Shown: piece after piece, positions 1-12,435 of the stretch
Numbering within the stretch: position 1 is the stretch's first letter
How the letters are laid out: each line of letters opens with the position of its first letter
Source: Cristatella mucedo
Lineage: Eukaryota > Bryozoa > Phylactolaemata > Cristatellidae
Assembly (NCBI GenBank): GCA_009760855.2
Contig: WPIO01000005.1
Span: forward strand, 6,350,001 to 6,414,000
Reading direction: 5' to 3'
Length of the DNA: 64,000 nt
Translations under genes and position numbers: made by a program
The notes under the pieces: model-generated
Seen by the model: the letters and a program-made list of their open reading frames with translations, nothing else
Told to the model about the DNA's origin: nothing
The model's database searches: none

Positions 1-117
1 AAATCTGTATTCCCTTAACGAGTACATATATGAGCTGGCTGACTCACCACAGATGGGGAGTGCATCTGTGGCTGGCCACATCCTTATATCAATGGCCAGG
101 TGCTGAACCGATTCAAT

Positions 118-148
118 TGCCCAACCACCTGCTGCAGGTGGTTGGGCA
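118..148. repeat. 31-bp perfect palindrome
   Basis: 15-bp arms TGCCCAACCACCTGC around a single T. Within unannotated sequence at the left edge. Confidence 0.85.
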
Positions 149-329
149 TACATTAGTGACCGATGCTGCTGCACTAATTGCAATAGCAGAAGCAGCAGGC
201 TCACACAACACAACGACTGAGCTGACTGGGTCAGCAGCTACTTGGCAGCAGAGGGTGTCCGAAAAATGGCATGCACAAATGGACAGCAAGGCGGCAGGTG
301 GCTGCCAGTGAATTACCAGCCGCCAAGTA

Positions 330-385
330 CGCTAGGGCTCCTCCCTCGCTATACAAAAGGCTGTTAAATCAGCTAGCATTTTTGA
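330..385 (+). repeat. SINE family B tail, next to (GA)n
   Basis: GGGCTCCTCCCTCGCTATAC and AAAAGGCTGTTAAATCAGC, the family B 3' end, followed within 20 bp by the (GA)n array. Confidence 0.6.
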
Positions 386-394
386 GTGCTCTTA

Positions 395-635
<241 letters not shown>

Positions 636-855
636 AGACACAAGCAGAACAAGGTATCATGACGAAGATTAATTGTTGAACTTGGTACGAGTAGGCCAAG
701 CCAGATTAGGAATACACTCCTTGCCTGCACGGACAGGACTGCACTCACAGTTTAAGAGTACGGTATCTGCTCTATGCTCTGAGTTAGCCTTCACTGCACT
801 GGTTGAACAGCATGGCAAGAGAGAGCGAACAGAAGCAAAGCCCGCATTAAGTCAC

Positions 856-951
856 CTTGCTCAGCCAGCCATAGCCCTGAGGCTAGGCGCTCTCTGGATT
901 CACATCAGTCGGGAAGGTTCCCAACGCATTTCTCTCGCCGTGGCGATAGAC
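856..951 (-). pseudogene. Acid phosphatase paralogue exon 2 with in-frame TAG
   Basis: Encodes VYRHGER and ends PQGYGWLSK; the Trp codon before PQG is TAG. Both splice signals are present. The flanks do not resemble the flanks of the intact exon, as expected when only the coding part of an old duplicate is conserved. Confidence 0.75.
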
Positions 952-1274
952 CTGTAACCGAATCAATGGTCGCTGTTGTATTCAAGAAATACTCAGAGTC
1001 TCTAACTCAACACCGATATAGATAACACAATACTAATAAGAATAACACCGAAACATCTTTTGAAGCAAATTAACATGGAAAGTAGGGTCAAGATTTTGCC
1101 CGACATTCATGGCAGCTAGCTGAAACGGCAGTCTGCTGAATCAGCCAGTTTATGACTGGTAGTTATTGTTCCCAGATCCTGAATTATAATAGTTAAGATC
1201 GATTATTTCTATGGCCGGGACGGCCTAAAAGCAGTGGCCGTGTAGTACGCTGTCTGTCAGCTTCGCTACCGCAG

Positions 1275-1600
1275 CTGTCTTTGGCATTTGAGCTGATTTG
1301 AGCTCTAGGCCGCGGAGCCGTCGATGTACGTCATGGCCGATGTTGGGCGCCCGTAATCTGCCGTCGCGGTCAAATAGTCTAGTCGACCCTACTTGTCTGT
1401 GTTAAGGACGATACGGCTTTCCATGTTTAGGTATGGGCACTCTTGGTCGATGCCAAGCTCCGCTGCTGTCGGCATGCTTGAGCTGCACCGAGAATTCACT
1501 AGCTAGCCGCTATACAAAGTTCATGTACTCGCATTTCAGAGGTCGCCGGTATTCGTCGCGCATCGGCTGAGACCGGCTGCTTTTCGAGAGCGGCGCTTGC
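1275..1600 (+). repeat. Unknown repeat family X, copy 1
   Basis: Shares GAGCTCTAGGCC-GAGC, CTAGCCGCTATACAAAGTTCA and TATTCGTCGCGCATCGGCTG with 53100-53335 in the same order. No ORF or terminal structure was found. A (GA)n array follows at 1660. Confidence 0.65.
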
Positions 1601-1659
1601 GGTCACGTGCTGGCCCAGACGAGGAATTCGCAAAGCGCGTCTGTAACAGGGCGAAGCCA

Positions 1660-1808
<149 letters not shown>

Positions 1809-2059
1809 GCAGCCTTTTCCCGGTGGCTTCTGTGGCTCGGGAAGGCGCCGGCCTCGACAACTTCGTCTGCAGCCTCTGGCCATGTCGCGAAATGCCATCA
1901 CGTGAGCCCTGGGTCGCAGGCTACCAGACTTGTGTGGGCCACTACTTCCGTTGGCCCCTTATATTCCTACTAGGTTTCCACCCGTCCAGCGTGATGAGAA
2001 AAATTCGACTCGCTTATGTATCATGCTTCTGTTTCTTTCGCAGCCTCTGTGGTAAGTAA

Positions 2060-3320
2060 TGGTTGATGCGACTGATGAACGGTATGATCTTCGCGAATTC
2101 ACTCTAAACCTGCTTTCTCCTCAGTTTCTCGGGCGTGTATTTTCCAGCGAGATAGCTTTAAACTTTCAGCTTATTTTCTTTCACGATCGTGATTTGTATT
2201 AATTAAAAAATGCACTGGCTGCGAATTTATTTAAAGTACAAAGTTAACTTGCAGTCAATTAACTTAGCTGCTCAACCCAAAACAGCAGTGCAAACGTAAA
2301 GCTCATTTTACGAAAATCTGGTAGCTTTCCAATACGGCAACTCAGCTGGTCCAGGCAGAAGCACCGAAAGCTCGCGGGCTCGTGTCAAAGCTGGGGGGGG
2401 TCGTAATGGGGAGAGCTCAAGCTGCTGAAATGCCACTGTCACACTTTGCGAAAAACCTTTTCAGGTTTGTAGTTCTATAAAGTCCTAGCATTTTAATTGT
2501 CAATTTCAATTACGACTACATATACAGATTAGCAAACTATCTCCCCCTTGTCCACCCCTTTTTTGACATTCATCATTGCTATACCCTCGCTTTGTGACTA
2601 TAGACACACCATAAAGAAATTAATATCAATGTGACACCAGAGACGGACCAACAACCTAGCGAATGAAGAAATCTAGCACATGATAGGAGTTGCTCGCTCG
2701 CGACCCGATTCCACCCAACATACGCCTATTATACGGATCGGCTATTCGTACATCTTAGTAAGGCAGATACAGAGACTAAAATTCCATCATTATTATTTGA
2801 TTTGCATATTTTCAATATTCGACTGAAACAGAGTTAAATTAAAAAAATATTACTCGATCTATGTCACTGCCCTGTCCATTTAAAATGCTGTCTCGTCTTG
2901 ATAAGAACGTAGCCGACTTTCTACGTCTGGTATGCAGCCACCACATAGCAAAAATCTGAAAGCACCCAAAGTCAGTAATACGGTGCCAATTTAGTTTGAT
3001 TGAAGAGAAGCTATCGCACTAAACTACAACAGACACACTAATAAATTTGATAATAAAAATGTAGCATAGAGGCATACAATTCGATCTGTAAACCAAACGC
3101 ATGATAACACGTATTTACATTAATCTTCAGTTCAAAGAGTCGTTTTTAGGCAAGCTAGGTTTCCACCACAATCCGACATCATCAGTATCTGAAAATCGAC
3201 TTAACTGGTGTACAGAGTTTTAATCAAAAGACAATACTCAAAATGCCCATAAGCATCTAAATGTAGGATATTCAACTGATCTAGAACATTGTGCAGCTCT
3301 CGTATGCTAGCCTTCTGTTG
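2060..3320. other. No recognisable feature
   Basis: AT-rich sequence with no long ORF, repeat match or RNA gene seen. It lies within the intron of the acid-phosphatase paralogue. Confidence 0.6.
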
Positions 3321-3324
3321 TAGC

Positions 3325-4757
3325 ATTCAACGATCTACTTAGGAATGCAGACATGGGTAGAGTGTCTCTGCTTGTTTTGCTTGATCTTTCGGCAGCTTTT
3401 GACACCATCGATCACAAAGTTCTTCTAGAGCGCCTCTCATCTCGCCTGGGCATCACTGGCACTGCTCTGCAATGGTTCAGATTCTATCTCAGTGGGAGAC
3501 TCCAGAGTATTGACGTGAATGGACAAAGATCATCCGAGGTACCTCTGAAATATGGGGTACCTCAGGGCTCCGTGCTAGGTCCGGTTCTTTTCACGGTTTA
3601 TACTCTCCCTCTTGCTGATGTGATTGCCAAGCACAATCTAGGGTTTCACTTCTATGCGGATGACACCCAGTTGTACCTTTGCTTTGATCCCTCCCAGCCT
3701 TCGAGCACCTCAAATTCTCTAAACTCACTTGCTGCATGCATTGATGACATCCGCACATGGATGGCAGCAAATTTTCTTAAACTAAACGACGACAAAACTA
3801 ACTTACTAGTTATGGGCAAACCCAGTGTGATTCAGAAATTGGAAAGGCTGACGCTCAAAATTGGCTCTGCCAGCATATCTCCTGTCGAATCAGTTCGAAA
3901 TCTAGGTGTCATATTCCCAAGCAACCTCTCGTTAGACGACCATATCAGCTCCACAGTCAAATCTGCCTATTTTCAGCTTCATAATATTGCCAAAATTCGG
4001 GCTTGTTTAGATAAGGATACCACGTCTAAGTTGGTCCAAGCATTCGTGACATCTCGTCTCAACTTCTGCGACTCACTGCTTACTGGCCTACCAGCATGTG
4101 CGATCCGGCGATTGCAGCTGGTGCAAAACTCGGCAGCTAGGCTTGTCTGTCGTGAACGTCGCAGTTGCCACATTACTCCACTTCTCGCCGACCTGCACTG
4201 GCTACCAGTCAAGCAACGGATTGACTTCAAGATTTTGTAGCTCACTTTTAGGTCCCTTCATTCTATGGCTCCAGCCTATCTCTCCGACATACTCCCCCAT
4301 CGGGCCAAGCATCGTACCACCCGCTTTTCGGAATCCAACAGTCTACCAATACCTCGTACAAACCTCAAATCCTTTGGAGACCGTGCATTTAGTTCGTATG
4401 CTCCCAAAGCCTGGAACTCCCTCCCGATCTGCGTCAGAATATCCCCTGACCTGACCACATTTAAAAGGAACCTAAAAACACACCTATTTAGGGCAGCATT
4501 TAGTGGGTCCCTGTGATTCGTCCTTCACGTGCTTATGCGTGATGACACTGTGCATGCTGCCACTAACCACATTTGCATGCTGACCCTGTGAATGTCACCC
4601 CTAACCATGTTATTAATGTTGTTTGTTTTTCAAGCATGATTTTACTTTCCATTTAATTGCATTTCCCTTTGCAGCAAATGTAAAGCGCCTAGAAAGAGAT
4701 TAAGTTCTCTGAGGGCGCTTTATCAAGTACATTATCATTATTATTATTATTATTAGC
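3325..4757 (+). mobile_element. CR1/L2-like LINE copy A
   Basis: 5'-truncated, starting inside the RT at the segment equivalent to 17478 in copy B, to which it is very similar. The RT frame 3353-4240 carries [25 protein letters not shown] and YADDTQLYL. A TAG at 4238-4240 replaces TCG (Ser) of copy B, then the same frame continues to 4516. The tail is the shared 3' hairpin region plus (TTA)n at 4734-4757. Confidence 0.93.
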
Positions 4758-5504
4758 ATATATTGGCTTAGAAATTAGCATAGCTCAGGAGACCAATATT
4801 GTGCTTAATTAGCTTTCAAATCAACTGAAAAGACAGGTTGACTCTAATAAGATTGACCAAATTACATTGGAGCTGCAAATTATTTTTCATTTAAATTCAT
4901 CCTTAATCCATATACGTGAGTAACGTCGTACCCAGTATTTAGTTATATGAGCTACTCCCTGCTTAATCTCTTTCAGTACTGCATGTCATAGAGCATGCGT
5001 CCGTATCGTCAGAAAATTCAATAGCAGTGTAAAATTTTGCAATAGGTCTCAAACAATCGTCTCTTAAAAGTCAATGGGTTTTAACGCTAAGGAACAACCA
5101 TCTAAAATTGAATTACCTGAGTGATCCATCATTGTGCGTATTTGCTTAATGTATGTATATAATTTTATGTATATGTATGTATATAAGCCTAACTTAATGC
5201 TTCATTTTATTTACTGGTGTAATCATTTGTGTAAAGACTTTCATAAGCGACCATTGAAGTTCTTTGCAGCCAGATTTGGGGATGAATAATAATAATAACA
5301 ATGCGACGCAGCCCTAAGTTCTCTCCTTTCATCAGCCCGATGCCACTATTTACGTTCAACGAAGGCGATAGGCCATTCGCAACAAGCAGTCACCACCCCT
5401 GGCTTGGTAGATGGAAGCCGAATCCGACACCCACGCGGTCGGGCGGCCTCGCGGCCACTTGCTGCTTGCCCAGGCTGCACGACATCCGCAGGGGCTTGGC
5501 GGGG

Positions 5505-5576
5505 GTGGTGCCTCTCAGACCCCACTTTACATGGGGCGGCTCCGCCCCCTGTAAAGTGGGGTCTGAGAGGCACCAC
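5505..5576. repeat. 72-bp near-perfect palindrome (hairpin)
   Basis: Arms of 35 bp (GTGGTGCCTCTCAGACCCCA and onward) with a two-base CT loop and a single mismatch, in a GC-rich island. Transcribed in either direction it would fold into a very stable stem. Confidence 0.9.
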
Positions 5577-6436
5577 TGTGCCCAGACCCCGGCGCTCCTC
5601 CAAGCCTGGCTTCGCCTCTCAGTGCGTGTATAAAAATTCGGCCGTTTCCCAAGCGCTCTTTAAGTGACAGAATATATAGGCCTATCGGCTGTGTATACCT
5701 TCGTGTGGATTATATGCACGAACTATACACCCGGGCATTTATTAACTTGCAGCAGGGAAATCTAGAAGCAGTTCAGGTGGCTACATTTGATAAGACTGTG
5801 CTATACCTGTCGAACGACATGAGCCATCCGCCTTGAATAGAATGTAGATTCAGAGAAAGAGGTCTCCGATGCACACCTGTCGCTCGCTTCCTCCTCAACT
5901 ATGCAATAGCATCGTTGCCACTTAGCGTCGGCCTTTGCTCGCAGTGAGGGCCACTCTTGCTCGCATCGTCGCCTGCTCGGCGAGGGCTCACTGGGAGGTC
6001 GTTAGGTTAAAGGGTTAAAGGGCTACGTCTGCCGAAAGGGCGGGGTGGGAGAAATCGACCATGGTCGGCTGCTTTGACAGACGAGTTGCACAGGGCGCCC
6101 CGACTTGCCGAGTGGGCCTAGTAGCCCAGCGGCTGGCGCTGGGTGTCAGCAGTCCTGCCTGCCGCACACCTACCTCACATCTGGCTCACCTGACGTACGC
6201 CTGCTGGCAGTGTGGCTTGGCGTCCTTCACGTTTCTGCTATCCTAAAGTTACCTACGCATATCTTTGGCAACGGGTTTATGGCTGGATGGTTATGAGCGG
6301 TTTGTGACCACGTCGATGACTTGCAATTCCTGCCGAGCTGGTTTGACCCAGCGGTCAAGGTGCTTGCCCTGACCAAGGTCAACGAGAGGTCATTGAGAGG
6401 TCTTGCACCCCTTCCTTTTGTCGCGCGAGTTTCATA

Positions 6437-7185
6437 AGAATAATAATAATAATGCTCTTGATAAAGCACCCTCAGAGAACTCAATCTCTTCCTAGGCGCT
6501 TTACATTTGCTGCAAAGGAAAACGCGTTTGAATGATGAGTAATATCATGCTTGATAAACAACATGAACAACGTGGTTAGGGGTGACATGCACGGGGTCAG
6601 CATGCAAATGTGGTTAGTGGCAGCATGCATAGTGTCAGCACGCATAAGCACATCAAGGACGAATCACAGGGACCCACTAAATGCTGTCCTAAATAGGTGT
6701 GTTTTTAAGTTCCTTTTAAATGTGGTCAGGTCAGGAGATGTTCTGACGCAAGTCGGGAGGGAGTTCCAGGCTTTGGGAGCATGCGAACTAAATGCACGGT
6801 CTCCAAAGGATTTGAGGCGTATACGAGGTATTGGTAAACTGTTGGATTCCTAAAAGCGGTTGGTACGATGCTTGGCCTGGTGGGGGAGTAGATCTGAGAG
6901 ATAGGCTGGAGCTGAAGAATGAAGTGACCTAAAAGTGAGTGACAAAACTTTGAAGTCGATCCGTTGCTTGACTGGTAGCCAGTACAGGTCGACTAGAAGT
7001 AGTGTGATATGGCAACTGCGACGCTCACGGCAGACAAGCCTAGCTGCAGAGTTTTGCACAAGCTGTAATCGCCTGATTTCACATGCCGGTCGGCCAGCAA
7101 GCAGTGAGTTACAGAAGCCAAGTCGGGATGTCACAAATGCATGGACCAACTTAGACGTGGTATCCTTATCTAAACTTTTGTCCTA
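6437..7185 (-). mobile_element. LINE 3' fragment (copy E)
   Basis: RT C-terminal region (LRFC-terminal block VHAFVTSRLGFCNSLLAG, then VCRERRSCHITLLL) plus the full 3' UTR and an (AAT)n tail at 6440-6453 on the + strand. Decayed by stops. It lies in the intron of the acid-phosphatase paralogue. Confidence 0.88.
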
Positions 7186-8114
7186 AGTCGGCCGTTCTAG
7201 AGGATGCTATACGTGGTTGTAACAGAAACTCGTTCGGAAGGACAGGACATGGAAAGTCGACTGCACGGCAGCTGACGCAACCAGTGTCGTAGACTCGATT
7301 ACGTTTTGGAAAAAGCCTGAGCAAGAGTAACCACGGGTTATAACGGTAAGCGATTCCACGAAGCATTTAAAAGGTAGCAATAGTGAGAATAAATATTTGA
7401 GAGTGACGCCAGCCGCCTGCTGCTGGTATTAGGATTCTGCTCTCGGTAGCCTTAACTTATGGAAGAAAGATTTCATGGATGGCTCACAACTGCATTAGCC
7501 TGTGCTCGAACTAAAGCCTTTGCAAAGTGCAGGGCCGATGAAAGCTGGCTAGGCTGCGAACGCGATCTGGATAGATTACGTTTTGCTTACGTCTGATCAA
7601 AGTTAAAATAAAGATAACAGGTTCTAGCACTATTAATCCCGATCGGTAGCGGAGTCAGGTCAAAGCAGTTTTCCCGCTTTCAAAAGTTCCCGAGACATCA
7701 ATTCTTCGGAATTCGCGAATTCTTTTTAGGCACTACCATCACCCATGGGGCACGAAAGCAGCACAGAAGGAGAACTGTTTTCCGGTACGTAGCACTTTCG
7801 CACCACTAAGTTTGCAGACGTTCCACGCTCGCGAACTGGCCATATTGAAGGCTGACAAGTCTGCAACGGGCCTGCTGCAGCAGGCTCTCACGTCTCTACA
7901 CCTTTGCCGCGCCGTCGTACTAACGGGCTCCGCATGGCTCATACTTAAGCGACAGAATTACTCGGCTTTCTCCGAGGAAATTCAGAAAACCGAATGGTAG
8001 CTCATAGGAGCAGCGCGTAATGCACACCTGTCAGGTGTAGCCAGAGAAGAGAGCCAGCCAGCGATCGATAGCCCGCAGCGGTAGCGATCGATAGCGTCGT
8101 GGCTGGGCGCTTAC

Positions 8115-8195
8115 CAGGTTGACCTGTATGGTCCGGAGCGTGGCTTCGAGCCTGGGAAAACAAGCGAGCAGCAGCACCACTAGGAGCTGGACCAT
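8115..8195 (-). CDS. Acid phosphatase paralogue exon 1 (signal peptide)
   Basis: ATG plus 27 codons encoding a signal peptide with the same LLVVLL core and TIQVNL end as the exon at 47252-47326. It is intact in itself, with a phase 0 donor. Confidence 0.75.
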
Positions 8196-8279
8196 TCTCC
8201 GGGCACTGACCGAGATCGACCAACCTGCGGACGCTGCAGAGCGGTGCGGGAGCCCGTAGAAGGACGCCGACCTAACGAC

Positions 8280-8289
8280 GTCACGTGAC
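8280..8289. promoter_or_regulatory. CLEAR-type E-box palindrome 85 bp upstream of the paralogue ATG
   Basis: Perfect GTCACGTGAC, overlapping an ACGTCA half of a CRE-like site, in a GC-rich stretch with no TATA box just upstream of the acid-phosphatase paralogue exon 1. Position and sequence fit the CLEAR element of lysosomal genes. Function is inferred. Confidence 0.5.
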
Positions 8290-8789
8290 AGACACGCCCG
8301 CAATAATCGATGGATAGAGGCTGCGTTAGTGATGTGTACAATTTTTAATTTTTATTTAAACATGGGCATTTTAAAATGTCTTAAAGTATGGGTTATGTGC
8401 AGATTTCCGGAGCATTTTAATCTAAAATAACCGGCATTCGCCATTAATCATGTTCAACTCGGCTCAGCTGCAACTAGTTCTTTCCAAGAAGCACGGGTTC
8501 ACACATACCGACCTTTTGGCTATCATCAGTTCCATCGGATACAAAAACGCCCAGGAGAAACTGCGGCAGCGTCTCATGAAGAGGAGGATGGGAAGGACGA
8601 GCAGGAAGAAAATGACGGCACGGGCATTCGGGATCAATTCCAGCTTGCTGACGAGCCGCGTAACGTTGTAGATCAATATTTGGGGTCGAGGAGTTGTAGG
8701 AAATATGTATTGTAGAAGGCAGCATCTCACTTGAATATATCTTTTGATCTTTAAAATATTTAACCTTTATTTAAAAATTCCGGCAATAT

Positions 8790-8945
8790 ATATAAATATA
8801 TAATTCATTTGTATAGCGCCCGAAGGAACTTAATCTCTATTCAAGCGCTTCACATATGCCTCGGGGCTCGAGCCCACGACCTCAGCCGGACCTTGGTCGG
8901 GGCGAGCGCCTTAACCGCTGGATCGAACCAGCTCGGCGGCTTCCG
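8790..8945 (-). mobile_element. SINE family A copy (tRNA-like head, LINE-type tail)
   Basis: On the minus strand: an A-box-like GCGGTTAAGGCGCTCGCC, a B-box in GTCGTGGGCTCGAGCCCC, then AGCGCTTGAATAGAGATTAAG and GGGCGCTATACAAATGAATTA, a variant of the LINE 3' end. AT-rich (TATA)n terminus. Confidence 0.85.
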
Positions 8946-9239
8946 CGAATAAAAGACGAAACACTAGGCGGCGTTCGTCACAGTGGACTCGTGTAGACAC
9001 TTTAGGCAGCCCGACAGACCTCATTCAGGCCTGACCATCATCCTTTGCGGACCTTCACGGAGTTACAAACGTGGTGTGCGGCTTTCACTTCCGTACAGAA
9101 CTAAGCTGCAAGCACAGCGCTCGTTATCGGCGCTAGTCTCATCCGGCGTGCAACGAAATCAGGCGGCGCCCGAACCTTGCATCGCGGCAAATTACCTCCA
9201 GGTGCAGAACCAAAGTACGCAGGTATGCCGACTGTAGCA

Positions 9240-10510
9240 GAGCATGGCAGTGACGAAGAGCGACCCTACTTTAAGTCCATATTCATAATGTTGACGTCAG
9301 TTTGATGGCAACGGAGGTTTGCAGGCGTTCAACAACGGCCGCGACATACTCTGGCGGCTTCGTGGCCTAGAGATCAGATCAGCTCTAAGAACAAGGCCAA
9401 CCTCAAAGCACAGCTGATTTATCATTCATTACACGACTTCTGCTTTTATGCGGCCTTGGCCATAAATTATCGCATAATCGGCTCCTAGCCGTTACAGTTC
9501 AGGAGCAGTAAATAATGGCTACGTGCCATAATCTGGAAGGCTTAGCACGCCGCCGTTTCAAGCGTTCGCCGACCCGCTTCTGCTTTTTGAATCAGCAGCA
9601 GTGCAAAATGGACCGTGAGAATTTCGGATTACCCACCGAATACGCTGGAATATAACTTGAGCCGCACACAGTAACGTTTCGGAGCCTACAGCGGCGTCGC
9701 GGTGTATTCAGCGGCAAAGTCAGGGTCAGAGGCATTTGTCCTTGCCGCTGCACAAGGTCAGCGTGCTAGCCGCCCCTGAGCCTGGCCCCTTAGTCGGCGG
9801 CGGGACGCTTGGCAGGCGAGACTGAAGGAAGCCAGGTGCTTTTGCCAAGCTGGCTCGTGCTCTCGTCGTTTCTAAGGTGCGGACCCCAAAGCAATTGCCC
9901 TCGCTTTCTGTCATTCACGTAATATGCCTGTCGTGTGTTGTAGCCGATTGCATTACCCGCTAGCACCATTTCAAGGTCATTGTGCTACCGTTTTGGGCTC
10001 GCCGGTTGCGAGATGTACCGCTACGTGGGCTGCGCGACTAAGAACAAAGTCTCGGAGACGCAACAAGGTTTCGTTTCATTAGCAGAATTTTTTGATGTTG
10101 AGAATTTCTAAACCGTAGCCTCTAGGACTTTAACACGTTTTCCAATGTTTTGGGTAAGCGCCTTAATTCCCGCATGGTAGCATACACATTTACATCTTCT
10201 CCGACGAAATTCTCGTAGATAGAACGCTCTAAACCGGTGGCGGAACCTGGGGGTGCAACAAGGGGTCCTTTCTTTCCCCTGGAGCTGGTGGGGGTGGTGA
10301 CTTCGGCCACTTCCTTAGCCTACACCCCCACATTCAAAAACTACAAAGTTATGTGATGTACTTCCGTTGTACGAGCAACCACCGATTGCGTGTCGAATGA
10401 CCTCTATGACAGCGCTATAATTTTTCACTGGGTCTTGCACCTGGATGAAAATTCTGGCTCGGCCTTTGCTCTAAATTCACCCGACGTCTAATACAAGTGG
10501 AGATTCTTGA
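9240..10510. other. No recognisable feature
   Basis: Intergenic stretch upstream of the paralogue, moderately GC-rich. Short frames only, such as 10310-10122 on the minus strand with LERSIYENFVGEDVNVYA, which is not identified. Confidence 0.5.
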
Positions 10511-10512
10511 AA

Positions 10513-10658
10513 CAAGTGAGCCTGAAAAGCATCTTAAGCCTCTTAACTTAGTTTACTAGCTGACTGCGGGCAAGCGAGCATTTTTAACAGTGCTAAGGCG
10601 AATTGGGTATCGGCAGTAACAAAGTTAAGAGGCTAAAGATGCTTTTCAGGCTCACTTG
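10513..10658. repeat. 146-bp hairpin element with 37-bp arms
   Basis: Arms 10513-10549 and 10622-10658 are inverted copies with one mismatch (start CAAGTGAGCCTGAAAAGC), separated by a 72-bp unrelated loop. It could be a MITE or a foldback remnant. No flanking duplication is obvious. Confidence 0.7.
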
Positions 10659-10659
10659 G

Positions 10660-12125
10660 GATCTTGGCCTAGTTTCTTATTCTGCTCTTAGCTTGGACCT
10701 CTTCATACCAAACAGCCTCGTTAAGACCGGTTAATTCACAACACTGATCAAATTCTGGGGATGACCGGAACACCCCTTAATGAAGTACTTAGATAAAACT
10801 CTGGTTACTTCAAAAGGAAATTATCGTAACTTTCATAGCTTTCTTGTAAAATATCCGAATGCAATCACCATGGAGTTCTCAGGTTTATGTTGTTTTAACT
10901 GCAGCTGGATGGGGTGGGTACTCTGGGGGACGACCTTTAACATCACGACACTACCCTTTTCCGGGCTTCTAATAAGGAGTATGTGGCACGGTGCTAATCA
11001 AGTCCACTATTATTAAGTCCGAGTACTTACATGGTAGCTGTAAAAATTATCAAGAGTACAGATAATTATTTGTAATGGCCCTGATAGCATGCCATACCAC
11101 TGCTATCACAGGGACTTCGCCCAAAATTACGTGCTCACACTTCACGAACCAGGTAATTCGTTTGAGTTCTTATGATTTCCTCGTGATGTCTCTTTCATAT
11201 CGGGAATTAAAATTGGGAGCGTTCGCCTCAGAGGCTCTTCGGCCTCCACATAAATGAGAGGGTTCAATCAATTGAGTTCTAGATTGTTTTTAATTTTACG
11301 GCTCTACTTTAGCAAGCACCATCGTCGAGCGTCCCAATTTTGGACTAATCAAACGCAAACACTAGTCAGATTCCTCATCGGCTGATGGTTCCGAGTCACC
11401 AGTGATCAATATCAACTACCTGCATATGCCGTCAGCTAGTCTGCGCTTCATGCCACCGCTGGTTCACCGTATTCTGCCGGCTCTAGTGCGCTGAAGGTCC
11501 AAATCGGAGTCCCAGAGTTAATGCTTTTAGAAGTTTTCTCAGGTAATTTCTTCTGGTGAGTTGCTTTCTGATCAGCCGACGTTGGTTTTACAATTTTTGA
11601 AGCTCTGATATCTCGCAGTCTCTTAAGTATAAATTCAAGTATTTCACGTTTATTATATTCACAGCTTCTATATCTGCCGCAAATGCATCAGATATAAGCC
11701 GGCCGTAGCTGAACCGAGAAGCCAAATTGCATTTCTATGTGGACTGCACAGTTAAAAAGACTGCATCCTTGCCGCAGGCCAGCAGTGGGGCCTCGCAGAC
11801 TCCGACGACTGTATCCGTGGCACTGTTTGTCTGCGATGACGTCCAGCTGGCAATGCAACTTACGAATCTAGAAAATTTGGAACTATTCGTAGATGGCACA
11901 GTACATGGCGAAGTATTCGCCAATTATTTAAGGACTCCTGACAGTTCCAAACCTCAGTCGCCGATTACGTAAACATCCGGTAGGTGCGGTGTAGCCTCTG
12001 AACTTATTACGTTAGGTAAAAGACGCACCCATCTGCTCTTTGCCGCTCTTCTCCTTAGTTCTCCTTCGAAATATCAAACAGCTTTGATGCGAAACTGCAA
12101 AATGCATCCACATTGCAGGTACAGG
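10660..12125. other. No recognisable feature
   Basis: Unannotated intergenic DNA. The longest frame (11727-11972, +) has no recognisable domain. Confidence 0.5.
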
Positions 12126-12129
12126 TTTT

Positions 12130-12305
12130 TAAATTATTTGTATTCATTTGTGTTGCGCCTCAAGAGAACTTAATCTCTATTCAGGTACTTTGCAAATGTC
12201 GCGGGGCTCGAGCCCACGACCTCGGTATAGAATAAATTCACCTCGACCTCTGCCGTTAAAAGGCGAGCATCTTCACCACTAGGCCTATCACCCTATCCCA
12301 CTCAG
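12130..12305 (-). mobile_element. SINE family A copy with a short insertion in the head
   Basis: Same layout as 8790-8945 (GAGGTCGTGGGCTCGAGCCC, then GAATAGAGATTAAGTTCTC), with about 20 extra bases between the A- and B-box regions. Confidence 0.78.
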
Positions 12306-12365
12306 TGTTGAACCATGTGTCCTCTGTGCCCGGCACCTTTACACGGGTAGTGGCGACTTCTGCAA

Positions 12366-12435
12366 AGGCCGTATCGATGTTCTCTGAGGGCGCTACACAA
12401 AAGTATTATTGCGATTTCTATTATTATTATTAGCT
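12366..12435 (+). repeat. LINE tail fragment
   Basis: GTTCTCTGAGGGCGCTACAC followed by a broken (ATT)n. It abuts the SINE A copy at 12130-12305. Confidence 0.6.

Noticed and set aside
673-957. Plus-strand 94-codon frame
   Set aside because: Antisense to the acid-phosphatase paralogue exon 2, no independent support.
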